Source: Nitrospira tepida (GTDB lineage: Bacteria > Nitrospirota > Nitrospiria > Nitrospirales > Nitrospiraceae). Taken from it: a DNA stretch of 64,000 bases. The notes under the pieces were generated by a model. It was not told the DNA's origin, searched no databases, and was given only the letters and a program-made list of their open reading frames with translations. Of the stretch, positions 34,166-42,536 are shown piece after piece. The stretch is taken from assembly GCF_947241125.1 (NCBI RefSeq), contig NZ_OX365700.1, positions 3,814,001 to 3,878,000 on the forward strand, read 5' to 3'. Every line of letters begins with the position of its first letter. Within the stretch, counting starts at the first letter, position 1. A program made the position numbers and the translations under genes.

Positions 34166-34588
34166 TCACGAACTGATGTACCGTTGGAGGTAGCCGATCA
34201 GTTCCTCCTTCTCCTCCATCATCAAGGCCACCAGATCGCGGAGCGAGACCAGCCCGACAAATTCGTCGCCGTCGAAGACCAGCAGATGGCGGCAGCGATG
34301 TTCCTTCATCAAGTTCAGGCAGGCGCTCGCGCTGTCCTTGGGGCTGACCCGGACCACTTCCTTGGTCATCACGTCCCTGATCGTGACCTGTTCGGGATCC
34401 CGCTTCTTTCCGACCACCCGCAACATCAGATCCCGCTCGGTGAAGATGCCGGTGATTTTTGAGGCGCTGGTGATGACCACCGATCCCACGAACTCCTCGG
34501 CCATCAGAATCGCGGCTTCGAGCACGGTGTGATTCTCGTCGAGCACCACGACTTTGCGGACGATTTTCGACGCAATGTTCCATTCCAT
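34166..34588 (-). CDS. CBS-domain-pair protein
   Basis: A 140-residue protein made of two CBS motifs: VVVLDENHTVLEAAILMAEEFVGSVVITSASKITGIFTERDLMLRVV and IRDVMTKEVVRVSPKDSASACLNLMKEHRCRHLLVFDGDEFVGLVSLRDLV. A Bateman module of this kind binds adenine nucleotides and often reports energy state. There is no attached effector domain, so it probably acts in trans. AAAGGAGTGG is 6 nt before ATG 34588. It is 87 bp downstream of the double-Usp gene, in the same direction. Confidence 0.88.
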   Translation of the reverse strand: MEWNIASKIVRKVVVLDENHTVLEAAILMAEEFVGSVVITSASKITGIFTERDLMLRVVGKKRDPEQVTIRDVMTKEVVRVSPKDSASACLNLMKEHRCRHLLVFDGDEFVGLVSLRDLVALMMEEKEELIGYLQRYISS

Positions 34589-34675
34589 GTTGGTCCACTC
34601 CTTTCTGCCCCAAGGCACGGCCGATGTCCAAGCCGCCCGTGACACCCACTTCGGACGAGGAAGAATTGGAGCAAA

Positions 34676-35533
34676 CTAGCGGACGATCAGCACGGGACAC
34701 GTCACCTGATGCAACACCGCATGGGAGACGCTGCCGAGCAGGAAGTGCTCGATGCCCTTCCAGCCATGGGACCCTAGGATCACCAGGTCGGCCTGGCGCG
34801 CCGCCTGCGCGATACAACGGGCCGGGTCGCCGCGCCCTACCCGAGGCGTGACGGCGGGGAAGAGATCCCGCAGAGAAGCCGCAGTCTCCTCCACAAGCTG
34901 TTCGGCATACTGTTCGATCTCCCCCGTCCATTTCTCGGACCGAGCCCCGAGGGCCTCGTCGCCGGCGTGGAGGGTCGGGACCACGCTGAGCAAGGCCAAC
35001 GAAATCGGCTGGATGAATCGATGGCGTTGCAGCCAGGCACAGAGCCGCCGGGCATCCTCCTGTCCCTCGACGGCCAGCAGGACGGATTGGAGTTTCCCCG
35101 GGTCATTCCGCACGAGCAACGACGCGCAGGGGGCATGCAAGACCACCCGGTGCGACACGCTGCCGAGGAACAATTCCGCGACCCGTCCCCGCCCTTGAGA
35201 TCCCACCGCCACCAGATCGCACCCGGTCGAACGGACCGTCTCAAGCACGACCTTCGCCGGGTTGCCGACCTGATGAAACCGTTTGATGGAGGAGACCGTG
35301 GCCGGCAGCATGGCGCTGGTCTGATCGAGCAGCCGTTCGGCCGCGTCCATCATCGAGTGTCGGAGGTCTTCGGCGGTGCTGCGCCCGATCGGCTGGGCAA
35401 AGATGGGATTCTCGAACGGCCGGAGGTCCACCGCATGGACCAGGGTCAGCTCTTCATGGGTAAAGAGGCGGCAGACGACCCGGACCGCATTGAAGGCCTG
35501 GTCCGACCAATCAACGGCGACCACGGTGCGCAT
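34676..35533 (-). CDS. tandem universal stress protein
   Basis: A 285-residue protein with two Usp domains. Domain 1: TVVAVDWSDQAFNAVRV at the N-terminus and VAVGSQGRGRVAELFLGSVSHRVVLHAPCASLLVR near residue 140. Domain 2: QSVLLAVEGQEDARRL and VILGSHGWKGIEHFLLGSVSHAVLHQVTCPVLIVR at the end. Both C-terminal segments keep the Gly-rich phosphate loop (GSxGxG or GSHGxxG, then GSVSHxV), so ATP binding is likely. Tandem Usps are typical of stress survival under energy limitation. It precedes the CBS gene. Confidence 0.9.
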   Translation of the reverse strand: MRTVVAVDWSDQAFNAVRVVCRLFTHEELTLVHAVDLRPFENPIFAQPIGRSTAEDLRHSMMDAAERLLDQTSAMLPATVSSIKRFHQVGNPAKVVLETVRSTGCDLVAVGSQGRGRVAELFLGSVSHRVVLHAPCASLLVRNDPGKLQSVLLAVEGQEDARRLCAWLQRHRFIQPISLALLSVVPTLHAGDEALGARSEKWTGEIEQYAEQLVEETAASLRDLFPAVTPRVGRGDPARCIAQAARQADLVILGSHGWKGIEHFLLGSVSHAVLHQVTCPVLIVR

Positions 35534-35756
35534 GGCGCCCCTCAGGCTGGAATGGTACGGCAGTCGCTTTTCGACCGATGCGAGAGATCCCGACCTCCGG
35601 AGGGATCTCCCGAGATCGGTAGCTATGTCATCATACTCCCAACGTGATGACCGAGGTCAACCACCAGCGATAGAATATCCGTGTAATCTTCTACGCCGAG
35701 AAGGGATCGGCTTGCGACACGATAGCCAAGTCCTTGGAATAGACGGGAGGAATCCC

Positions 35757-35930
35757 ATGATCACCCTATCCTTGGAAACGAACGAGCAGGAGATTCTTGT
35801 GTGGGCGCTCAGGAGCGTCGTCTCGGACCTTGGGGCGGAGATTGCCGATACCGAAAACTTTGAAATGCGGCAAGATCTGAAAGAGCGGAAGGCGGTGCTC
35901 ATGAGCATGATCAAGCGGCTCGAATCGTAA
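35757..35930 (+). CDS. small helical hypothetical protein
   Basis: A 57-residue acidic protein, LSLETNEQEILVWALRSVV ... DLKERKAVLMSMIKRLES, that should form two helices or a short coiled coil. GGGAGG stands 6 nt before ATG 35757, which supports translation. Similar short proteins are common as conserved hypotheticals beside stress genes; no function is known. It is divergent from the double-Usp gene. Confidence 0.6.
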   Translation: MITLSLETNEQEILVWALRSVVSDLGAEIADTENFEMRQDLKERKAVLMSMIKRLES

Positions 35931-36105
35931 GCCTTTCCGCCGAGCGACGACAGAGAGCCCGCCTGTTCATAAAGAATAAAGCTGATGCCCCTGTACGACA
36001 CACCGCAGTAGAATGCCCGGTGTCGCCAAAGTTCCTCCATGTACCCCCATCCATCAGCGTGGCGTACGCTGAGGTACGGGCGGGCGCCTGACGCTCAATC
36101 ACAGA

Positions 36106-36876
36106 ATGGAGAGCCTGATGTTTGAATGGTTGACCAACCCCGAAGCCTGGATCGCCTTGGGGACCTTGACCGCCCTGGAGATCGTGCTGGGCATCGACAA
36201 CATTATTTTCATCTCCATCCTGGTCGGCCGCCTCCCCGAGAAGCAACGTACTCTCGCTCGACAGGCAGGCCTCGGCCTCGCCATGATCGCCCGCCTGGGC
36301 CTGCTGTTTTCCATCTCCTGGGTCATGAGCTTGACCCAGCCCTTGTTCACCGTCCTGGCTCAGGAGATCTCCGGGCGCGATCTGATTCTCATCGGAGGCG
36401 GATTGTTTCTGCTGGCCAAGGCCACGCATGAGATCCACGAGAGCCTCGAAGGCGTCGAGGAGAGCGATCGCAAGGTCATGGCCGCCGGACTGGGGATGGT
36501 CTTGCTGCAGATCGCGCTGTTGGATATCGTGTTCTCGCTCGATTCCGTGATTACCGCCGTCGGCCTGGCCGAGCATGTTTCCATCATGGCCATCGCCATC
36601 ATCCTGGCCGTGGTCGTGATGCTCATGGCAGCCAAGGCCATCGGGGATTTCGTCGAAGCCCACCCGACGATCAAGATCCTGGCCCTGTCGTTTTTGATCC
36701 TCGTGGGCGTCACGCTCATGGTCGAAGGATTCGACGTGCACGTGCCCAAGGGGTACATCTATTTCGCCATGGCCTTTTCCGTCGGCGTCGAAATGCTCAA
36801 CATCCGCATGAGGAAGAACCGGCGGGCGCCGATCAAGCTGCACAGCAAGTACGCGCGGGACCAGCAGCAAGACTGA
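36106..36876 (+). CDS. TerC-family integral membrane protein
   Basis: A 256-residue protein with about seven transmembrane helices. The family signatures are present: TALEIVLGIDNIIFISILVGRLP in helix 1 and LLDIVFSLDSVITAVGLAEH in the second half, whose acidic residues (GIDN and SLDS) are thought to bind a divalent cation. TerC proteins include manganese exporters and partners in tellurite resistance. A polar ending (MRKNRRAPIKLHSKYARDQQQD) lies in the cytoplasm. No yybP-type riboswitch is visible upstream. It fits the stress cluster. Confidence 0.9.
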   Translation: MESLMFEWLTNPEAWIALGTLTALEIVLGIDNIIFISILVGRLPEKQRTLARQAGLGLAMIARLGLLFSISWVMSLTQPLFTVLAQEISGRDLILIGGGLFLLAKATHEIHESLEGVEESDRKVMAAGLGMVLLQIALLDIVFSLDSVITAVGLAEHVSIMAIAIILAVVVMLMAAKAIGDFVEAHPTIKILALSFLILVGVTLMVEGFDVHVPKGYIYFAMAFSVGVEMLNIRMRKNRRAPIKLHSKYARDQQQD

Positions 36877-37038
36877 GTTGACTGTCCGTTGCGATCGTGC
36901 GGGAGACGCGGATGGCCATTCACCGCCGGCTGAGGGAGCCGATAGACAGGGACCCGTTGTGTTATCATGCCCTCGCAAGGCCAGACCCGTCGCACCGAGA
37001 CGGAGCAGCCGTTTCCCACCGAACCAAGGAGGATAGTC

Positions 37039-37353
37039 ATGCATAGATCGTGGTTGGCGATAGCCGCAATGGTCGTTTGGCTGGCTACGGGCGGCGTCCC
37101 GGCGCTCATGGCGCCGGCTCAGGCCGAAGGGATGGCAGCCGAAGGCAAGGATGCCATGAAGGGAACGAGCAAGTCGGTGACCGAGTCCGCCGGCAAGCTG
37201 AAGACCGACGCGACCAAGACGGCAGAGGACGCCAAGGCCCTCGATCTCGAGAAGACCAAGCAGGGCACCGGCCAGGTCAAACAAGACGCCAAGGACTTGA
37301 AGGACAGCGCCAAGGACACGATGAAGAATCCGATGGGCACGCTGGGAAAATAA
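37039..37353 (+). CDS. secreted LEA-like/apolipoprotein-like small protein
   Basis: A 104-residue exported protein. AAGGAGGATAGTC precedes ATG 37039; the signal peptide runs to PAQA (residue 28). The mature part is repetitive and very polar: GKDAMKGTSKSVTESAGKLKTDATKTAEDAKALDLEKTKQGTGQVKQDAKDLKDSAKDTMK. This 11-residue periodicity with Lys, Asp, Ala and Thr is typical of late-embryogenesis-abundant or apolipoprotein-like helices that protect membranes or proteins during desiccation. A strong hairpin follows at 37381. Confidence 0.65.
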   Translation: MHRSWLAIAAMVVWLATGGVPALMAPAQAEGMAAEGKDAMKGTSKSVTESAGKLKTDATKTAEDAKALDLEKTKQGTGQVKQDAKDLKDSAKDTMKNPMGTLGK

Positions 37354-37380
37354 CTGTCGTGCCATCTGAATTCAGCCACT

Positions 37381-37414
37381 CAAGCTCCGCCGGCCGAAAG
37401 ACCGGCGGAGCTTG
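37381..37414 (+). terminator. hairpin after the LEA-like gene
   Basis: A 13-bp perfect stem (CAAGCTCCGCCGG and CCGGCGGAGCTTG) with an 8-nt loop lies 27 bp after the stop at 37353. There is no following T-run, so it may be a Rho-dependent or mRNA-stabilising structure rather than a simple intrinsic terminator. Confidence 0.6.
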
Positions 37415-37519
37415 TCGCATCAGATCAGCGCTATCGCTATCACACCGCACCGGCCGTCCGCATCAGGCCGAAGTCTATGCCTGAATGGAAACCGTCAGGC
37501 TGGTACCCGGAGGTGGGAG

Positions 37520-37852
37520 ATGTCCCCTGTGAAACCATTTGTCATCGCTTTGCTGGCATTCGGCATCCTCATGGGAGGAGAAGTGGCCATCTGTGCGTTC
37601 GCCAGCGACCAGAATCCACAATCAAGCGCGCCGCCTTCAGCCGCCTCCGATGCGCACAAACGCGGGAGGGAGAAGATCAGACAGGCCTGTGGCGATGATG
37701 TCAAACGGTTCTGTGAGGGAGTCAAGCCGGGCGAGGGCCGCATCGTGCAATGCCTCGAACAACACGCCACAGACCTGTCGCAGGATTGCTCGGAGCTGAT
37801 GCAGCGCCGGATGCAGAAGAAGAACAAGCAGCCGAAGGCTCCGTCGCAATAG
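37520..37852 (+). CDS. secreted Cys-rich repeat protein
   Basis: A 110-residue exported protein. GGAGGTGGGAG precedes ATG 37520; the signal is PFVIALLAFGILMGGEVAICAFA. The mature part ACGDDVKRFCEGVKPGEGRIVQCLEQHATDLSQDCSELMQ matches the four-Cys repeat (Cys-x7-Cys ... Cys-x10-Cys) known from GLG1-type cysteine-rich repeat proteins, where two disulfides form. It ends in a basic QRRMQKKNKQPKAPSQ tail. Function in bacteria unknown, probably periplasmic binding. Confidence 0.72.
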   Translation: MSPVKPFVIALLAFGILMGGEVAICAFASDQNPQSSAPPSAASDAHKRGREKIRQACGDDVKRFCEGVKPGEGRIVQCLEQHATDLSQDCSELMQRRMQKKNKQPKAPSQ

Positions 37853-38028
37853 TCCGGACAGTGGTGGACGTTGGTAGTTCAAGACGGAGGGGTTCCCTCC
37901 GAGCTTGCCTGTTCGGTTTCATCTGCGATGCCTTTGATACGGATTCCACAGGGCCTTCCGAAAGAATGGGGCTGATTCCTTTGTTTTATCCGAGCAGTCA
38001 CTTTGTGGGTCCGCCGCTTGGCCGTTTT

Positions 38029-38742
38029 CTATTTCGCATACTGCTTTGCAATGCCTGCCCATGTCTTTTCCATCTGCGGGATGAGCAGTGCAAATGCTTC
38101 TCGCTCTGCTTCCAGTCTCTTCCTATCAACAGTGTCTGTTGATCCCCATACATTGGTGAGCCCCGTGGCATTGGCAGTAGCTTCCGAAAGGCCATAGACA
38201 AATCCAGTGCGGACGTCAGTAAAGAGAGCAGACGCTGTGGATGTGATGTGTGCGTCACGATCTGGCACTATTCCAAGAGACAATGGGGACAGTGGAGCAT
38301 AGGTGCGCCCTTGAACTCTGAATGAAGTGTCGATTGTATAAATGAGCAAGACATCAGCTTGGACTTGAGCAGCTGAAACCCTTAGATCATCAAGGGAATT
38401 CAGAGAAGGAGGGAGAAGTAGCCGATTGATGGGAGCGACCCCTGCCACAGATGGCCACTTTGAGATGCTTTCAATCTGGTCTTCGGTAAGTAATTCCTGC
38501 GTCGTTACAACGCTAAACGGACCAGAGCCGTAGCTCGTTGATGTGTAGGATTTGTATTGGGGTGCTTGAACCCTTGCAACCGCCAGGCGGGAGGGAAAGT
38601 TAGGAGAGGGCTTGCGCGAAGCAGCTTCGGCAATGTCGGCGCGATTGATGTCTGCCAAGTTCACCGATCCGCCAGGAGTCACATAACTTGCACAGCCTGA
38701 ACAGAGAATTACGAGGCCGAAGAGCAGGTTTCTCAATGACAT
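38029..38742 (-). CDS. lipoprotein, less GC-rich than its neighbours
   Basis: A 237-residue lipoprotein with GGAGGATGAGATC before ATG 38742. The signal SLRNLLFGLVILCSGC gives a clean lipobox. The mature part resembles uncharacterised lipoproteins that report a sum of scores (RLAVARVQAP ... QAQVDVLLIYTIDTSFRVQGR-like core, then HITSTASALFTDVRTGFVYG); I cannot name the family. It is visibly less GC-rich than the flanks, which suggests horizontal acquisition. It lies next to the hairpin-repeat cluster. Confidence 0.6.
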   Translation of the reverse strand: MSLRNLLFGLVILCSGCASYVTPGGSVNLADINRADIAEAASRKPSPNFPSRLAVARVQAPQYKSYTSTSYGSGPFSVVTTQELLTEDQIESISKWPSVAGVAPINRLLLPPSLNSLDDLRVSAAQVQADVLLIYTIDTSFRVQGRTYAPLSPLSLGIVPDRDAHITSTASALFTDVRTGFVYGLSEATANATGLTNVWGSTDTVDRKRLEAEREAFALLIPQMEKTWAGIAKQYAK

Positions 38743-38858
38743 GATCTCATCCTCCAATTCCTCTAGTGGGCTACTACCAACCTTCGTTTCAACAAGGCTC
38801 GGCAGCCTGTGAATCCGCCTAGCGAGCAAGTCTACTGGAAAGCCCAATAGGCATCCAC

Positions 38859-39520
38859 TGTTATGCTCCTTCCGAGCTTGCTCGTTGTCGCTTCTCAGGA
38901 AGGGCGGCCTGATTGCTCTCTAACTGCGCGCGTCCAACAAGCACCGCCCACAACATGACAATCTGAACAACCTAGTGTGCGCGTTGCGCGAGCACAGATA
39001 TAAACGTTCCCTCCAAGCTTGCTCGTTGCCTCTTCCCCATGGATGGACACTCGTGCTGGTCCCACTGCGGGCGTCGTTCGACACTTATCTATGATGCTCC
39101 CTCTAAGCTTGCTCGTTGTTTTTCGCCTGCGAGACGGCTGGTGTGGTTTCCATTGCGCGCATGGAGGGAGCACCTTCTGAGCGTGCGGCCTCTGCGAGCA
39201 CAGAAACCACACCAGCCGCCTCGCCCTCCCCTTCCGCGTACTCCGGGAGCGCAGGACCAGTATGGGTGGCCTTCCATCTCCTCTCATTGTGCGGCCTCCG
39301 TGAGCAAGAAGGATGGCTGGCCGTTCTCTCCGCGCCCTCACCGCTTTCTTCGAATGGTCCTTCCAAGCTTGCTCCCTGTCACATCACAGGAAGGGTGGCT
39401 TGATTGGTCTCTAACTGCGCGCGTCCAACGAGCACCGCCCGCAACATGACAATCTGAACAACCTAGTGTGCGCGTTGCGCGAGCACGGGAGATCAACAAG
39501 CCACCCTTCCACCATTTCCC
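38859..39520. repeat. cluster of locus-specific hairpin repeats (copies 3 to 6)
   Basis: Four or five elements lie within 660 bp. Arm pairs: 39129-39150 with 39203-39224 (22 bp), nested inside 39039-39062 with 39254-39277; and 39389-39411 with 39487-39510. The element at 38896 shares about 100 bp with the one at 39388 but has lost its right arm. Conserved flanks (TCCAAGCTTGCTCGTTG) appear at about 38867, 39010, 39102 and 39362. The cluster looks like repeated insertion or recombination among copies. Confidence 0.8.
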
Positions 39521-39559
39521 TCCTTGCAATTCGCCGATCCCTCCTCTTATTCTCCCCCA

Positions 39560-39763
39560 ATGGACCTCTCCAACCTCACCCCGGCAGAATTCAAAGAACT
39601 CGTCCGCGGCCTCGTGGACGACCGGTTGCGCGAACTCCTGGGCGATCCGGATTTGGGGCTTCAGCTTGGAGAGGCGCTCCGAGCCAGGCTCAAAGAATCC
39701 TTGACGAGCGGCGAGCGGATCAGCGGGGACGACCTGGCTGAAAAACTCGGGTTGCGCTGGTAG
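39560..39763 (+). CDS. antitoxin-like small protein
   Basis: A 67-residue acidic protein: LSNLTPAEFKELVRGLVDDRLRELLGDPDLGLQLGEALRARLKESLTSGERISGDDL. This is the composition of small antitoxins paired with RelE/ParE-type toxins, with a helical N-terminus and a toxin-wrapping C-terminus. The stop lies 5 bp before the toxin gene. ATG 39560 is preferred over upstream alternatives because it opens the conserved part. It is the first gene of the pair. Confidence 0.7.
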   Translation: MDLSNLTPAEFKELVRGLVDDRLRELLGDPDLGLQLGEALRARLKESLTSGERISGDDLAEKLGLRW

Positions 39764-39768
39764 CAACC

Positions 39769-40035
39769 ATGCCCTGGTATCGCCTGGCGTTCAAACCGGC
39801 CGTCGTGGCCGACCTGGCCGAAGTAGATCAGGCGCTGGCCCAGCGGTTGTTCGACAAGACCAAGTGGCTCGCCTCCAACGTCGAGAATCTTCGCCACGAA
39901 CCGATTGCGCCGGACCTGCCGGGTTTGGCGAAATATGCGGTCGGCGACTGGCGGATCTTCTACTCCATCGACCGAGCCGACCAGGTGCTCGACGTGCATG
40001 GCATCCTGCACAAGTCTCGCGTGGCAGGATGCTGA
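39769..40035 (+). CDS. RelE/ParE-type toxin
   Basis: An 88-residue protein: YRLAFKPAVVADLAEVDQALAQRLFDKTKWLASNV, then GLAKYAVGDWRIFYSIDRADQVLDVHGILHKSR, the strand-rich end that is conserved in RelE-fold mRNA interferases and ParE gyrase poisons. The Arg of GDWRIFY is a typical catalytic-region residue. The last codons and stop overlap the REP-like repeat CAGGATGCTGAAAAAGG at 40025, so the repeat supplies the C-terminus. It belongs with the antitoxin 5 bp upstream. Confidence 0.82.
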   Translation: MPWYRLAFKPAVVADLAEVDQALAQRLFDKTKWLASNVENLRHEPIAPDLPGLAKYAVGDWRIFYSIDRADQVLDVHGILHKSRVAGC

Positions 40036-40100
40036 AAAAGGCCTCCAGCGGGCGGGGGATTCGTCAATCGTCATACGTCAATCGTCATAGGCCAATCGTA
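40025..40100. repeat. REP-like repeat plus inverted TGACG strings
   Basis: CAGGATGCTGAAAAAGGC (40025-40042) is one of four copies in the window. It is followed by CGTCAATCGTCATACGTCAA and GTCAT, the reverse complement of the TGACG repeats at 13130 and 13699. Confidence 0.5.
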
Positions 40101-40228
40101 CATTGAGCGGCATGTCTCCCGAGCGGGGCAGGCGAAGCGAAACGGAGTGGGTCGCGAAGCGCCGGCGCCTCGCGACCCACCCATGACGCATGATTTGGAG
40201 CACGACGATTCCGGCACGGCCGGAACGC

Positions 40229-41022
40229 TCACCGCTCCTGTTGCACGGTGATGGTGAACTCCCCGGTTCCGGCCGGACTGTAATGGCGCACCTGCACGTG
40301 ATAGCTCCCCGGCGCCAACTGTTGCGTGATCTTCGCATTGGACGATTCCCCGTCATCGTCGTCCTCTTCGATCAGCCTGGCGGCGCTGTTGGGGCCGAAC
40401 AATGACATGAACACATCCGTCGTCCCATGGGTCTCCACCGTATACTTGGCGGCTTGCACGACGTCGAAGGAGTAGGACAGCTTTTGATTGGGCTGCGTGA
40501 GCGTCCCCCCTGTCGCCGGCGGAGGGGGCGGAATGATCGGCAGCTTGATGGACACCGGCGTTTCCGGTGGGGGACCTCCCTTGAACGCCGTCAGCAGTCC
40601 CGCCCCGCAAGGTTTCGGACACTGAGTCGATGTGCGGGGTGTCGCATCGTTCATGAGCCGGGCCATCACCTGTCCCGGGATCATGCTGGGATCTTCGGCG
40701 AAAATCAGCGCCGCCACCCCCGCGACGTGGGGAGCCGCCATCGAGGTGCCGTTGAAGTAGGCATACCCTCCCTTCACCATGCTGAGGACGCCGTCCGGCT
40801 GGCTGTCGCCGTTGTCGTCCCGCCGAAGGTCGCCCCCCGGCGCCAGGATCTTCACGTCCGGTCCAAAGTTCGAGTAGCGCGTCACCAGGTGGCCGCGATA
40901 GTCGCTGGCTGCGACCGTGAACCCTTCATCGCAACTGGCCGGCGTCACGCTGGCCGCGTCCACTGCGTCGTTGCCTGCGGCAATCACGACCAGGGCTCCT
41001 GCGGCCATCGAGTGACTTTCCG
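40229..41022 (-). pseudogene. subtilisin-family (S8) peptidase lacking its N-terminal half
   Basis: The surviving frame carries ALVVIAAGNDA, then NGTSMAAPHVAGVAAL with the catalytic Ser, followed by a PPC-type C-terminal domain (LSYSFDVVQAAKYTVETHG ... GSYHVQVRHYSPAGTGEFTI). The Asp and His motifs and the signal peptide expected upstream are absent; the frame runs instead into hairpin repeat copy 7 at 41026. The first bases with protease character are near 41020. A former secreted peptidase was broken here, so it is listed as a pseudogene even though a short product could be made. Confidence 0.75.
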
Positions 41023-41025
41023 CTA

Positions 41026-41170
41026 TGATGCTCCCACCGAGCTTGCCTATGCCACCCTCGCTCTCCGAGGGGAGTAGCCGGGTTGCCCTCCACTGCGCGC
41101 ATGGAGGGAGCACCTTCTGAGTGTGCGGCCTCTGCGAGCACAGAGGGCTGCCTGGCTACTACTCCCCTCG
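41026..41170. repeat. locus-specific hairpin repeat, copy 7
   Basis: The flank ATGATGCTCCCACCGAGC is at 41028. Arms lie at 41066-41090 and 41143-41170 (CGAGGGGAGTAGCC and GAGGGCTGCCTGG); with a 3-nt gap they are complementary over about 25 bp. The loop starts ACTGCGCGCATGGAGGGAGC and ends CTCTGCGAGCACA. It cuts the subtilisin gene on one side and ends 3 nt before the last base of the methyltransferase gene on the other. Confidence 0.8.
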
Positions 41171-41172
41171 CC

Positions 41173-42186
41173 TCATTTCACCCCCACCACCATCGCATCC
41201 GGCCCTGCCAGCTTTTCGACACTCGCCCGCTTGAACCCCGCCTCCTTCATCCATTGCTTGCAGTCGGCACCGGTGAAGTCGAAGCCGCCGTGCGTTTCAA
41301 TGAGCATGTTCAGGCTCATGAGCAGTCCGAACGCGTTCCGTTTCCGTTCGTCGTCGATGATCGCCTCGTGCACGATGATCGCGCCGCCGGCAGGCAACGC
41401 CTCATAGGCCTTGCGCAGGAGCATCAGCTTTTCGTCGAGGTTCCAGTCGTGCAGGATATGGCCCATAATCAGCACGTCCGCCTTCGGCAAGGGGTCCTTG
41501 AAGAAGTCGCCGGACTGGAAGCGCAGTCTCTGGGCCAGCCCCTTCGCCCTGACATAAGCCTCAAACACCGGCCGCACCACCGGCAGATCCATTCCGCCGC
41601 CCGTCTGATGCTTGTGCGCCAACGCGATCTCGACCGCCACGCCGCCCTGCGCGCACCCGATGTCCACGAACGACCGATACCGCTTCCATGGAAACTTCTT
41701 CGCGATGGCCCGCGCCGTCCCCAGGCTGAGCCCGGTCATGGCCTTGAGAAACCCTTCCAACCGTTGCGGGTCCGCATAGAGCGCGCCGAAGAAGTCCTCG
41801 CCCGTCTTCGCCTCGTTCTGCGGCTTGCCGGTGCGCAGCGCTTCGGTGAGCGATCCCCAGAATCGGTAGAGCCGGGCATTGGACATCTCCAGCATGCCGC
41901 CCATATAGGAGGGTTTGGCCCGATCAAGGAACATGGCGGTTTCCGGCGTGTTGGCATAGCGGCGGCCCGTTCGCTTCAACATCCCCAACGCGACGAGCGC
42001 GTCGAAGAAATCCCTGGCGCTTCGCGGATGGAGATTCAGCCGCTTGGCCAACGCCTCCGCATCCAGCGGACCTTTCGCCAGTTCCGTGAACAGACCCAGC
42101 TCGACGGCGCTGAGCAGCGTCTTCGATCCCCAGAAGCCGAAACCGAGTTGCATGATCCGATCGGGAGAAAGTGTGGGTTGAGGCAT
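41173..42186 (-). CDS. SAM-dependent O-methyltransferase, acetylserotonin-type
   Basis: A 337-residue plant-type O-methyltransferase. The N-terminal dimerisation winged helix is [51 protein letters not shown]. The catalytic domain holds the SAM loop [35 protein letters not shown] with the catalytic His of the family, and [21 protein letters not shown] is 4 nt before ATG 42186. The substrate may be a small phenol, a quinone-like or a polyketide molecule. The stop abuts hairpin repeat copy 7. Confidence 0.88.
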   Translation of the reverse strand: MPQPTLSPDRIMQLGFGFWGSKTLLSAVELGLFTELAKGPLDAEALAKRLNLHPRSARDFFDALVALGMLKRTGRRYANTPETAMFLDRAKPSYMGGMLEMSNARLYRFWGSLTEALRTGKPQNEAKTGEDFFGALYADPQRLEGFLKAMTGLSLGTARAIAKKFPWKRYRSFVDIGCAQGGVAVEIALAHKHQTGGGMDLPVVRPVFEAYVRAKGLAQRLRFQSGDFFKDPLPKADVLIMGHILHDWNLDEKLMLLRKAYEALPAGGAIIVHEAIIDDERKRNAFGLLMSLNMLIETHGGFDFTGADCKQWMKEAGFKRASVEKLAGPDAMVVGVK

Positions 42187-42347
42187 GCTTGGGCTCCTTC
42201 GGGTGAAAAAACCGCGCACAAGCTACGCCGCGACACTTGGGAAGTCAACGGCTTGTCGGTGGGAACAGCAGGGCGGAGACCGGCGAGGGCACGAGAGATA
42301 GGCGGCGGAAAGACAAGGGCGGCGAGGCGTCAACTGCGCGCGTCGCG

Positions 42348-42527
42348 ACCCGTTGCATAAAGGAAAGAGCAACGGGTCCCCCGGCACCGCCTATGATGCT
42401 CCCTCAAAGCTCGCTAATCGTCCCCACTATGGAAGGGCCCTCGTGCTGGTCCAACTGCGGCCATGGAGCGAGCGTGCTTCTGAGCGCGCGGGCTCTGGGA
42501 GCACAGGACCAGTATGGGTGGCTTTCC
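42348..42527. repeat. locus-specific hairpin repeat, copy 8, with a small extra hairpin
   Basis: Arms at 42431-42452 and 42506-42527 (GGAAGGGCCCTCGTG and GGACCAGTATGGG) are complementary over 22 bp. The flank ATGATGCTCCCTCAAAGC is at 42391. Just left lies ACCCGTTGC ... GCAACGGGT (42348-42356 and 42369-42377), the same small hairpin found in MITE copy 2. The right arm ends 9 nt before the last base of zwf. Confidence 0.75.
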
Positions 42528-42536
42528 ATCCCTTCC

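Noticed and set aside
36877-37038. Looked for a manganese (yybP-ykoY) riboswitch around TerC
   Set aside because: No conserved bulge motifs or three-way junction visible either upstream of 36106 or after the gene.
35911-37365. 484-codon minus-strand frame opposite TerC
   Set aside because: Translation is dominated by Asp, His, Gly and Gln typical of antisense of membrane-protein genes; TerC on the + strand is unequivocal.
38859-39520. Considered as a CRISPR array because of repeated units
   Set aside because: Repeats are long, inverted, irregularly spaced and carry different arms; there are no regular 25-40-nt repeat/spacer units or cas genes.
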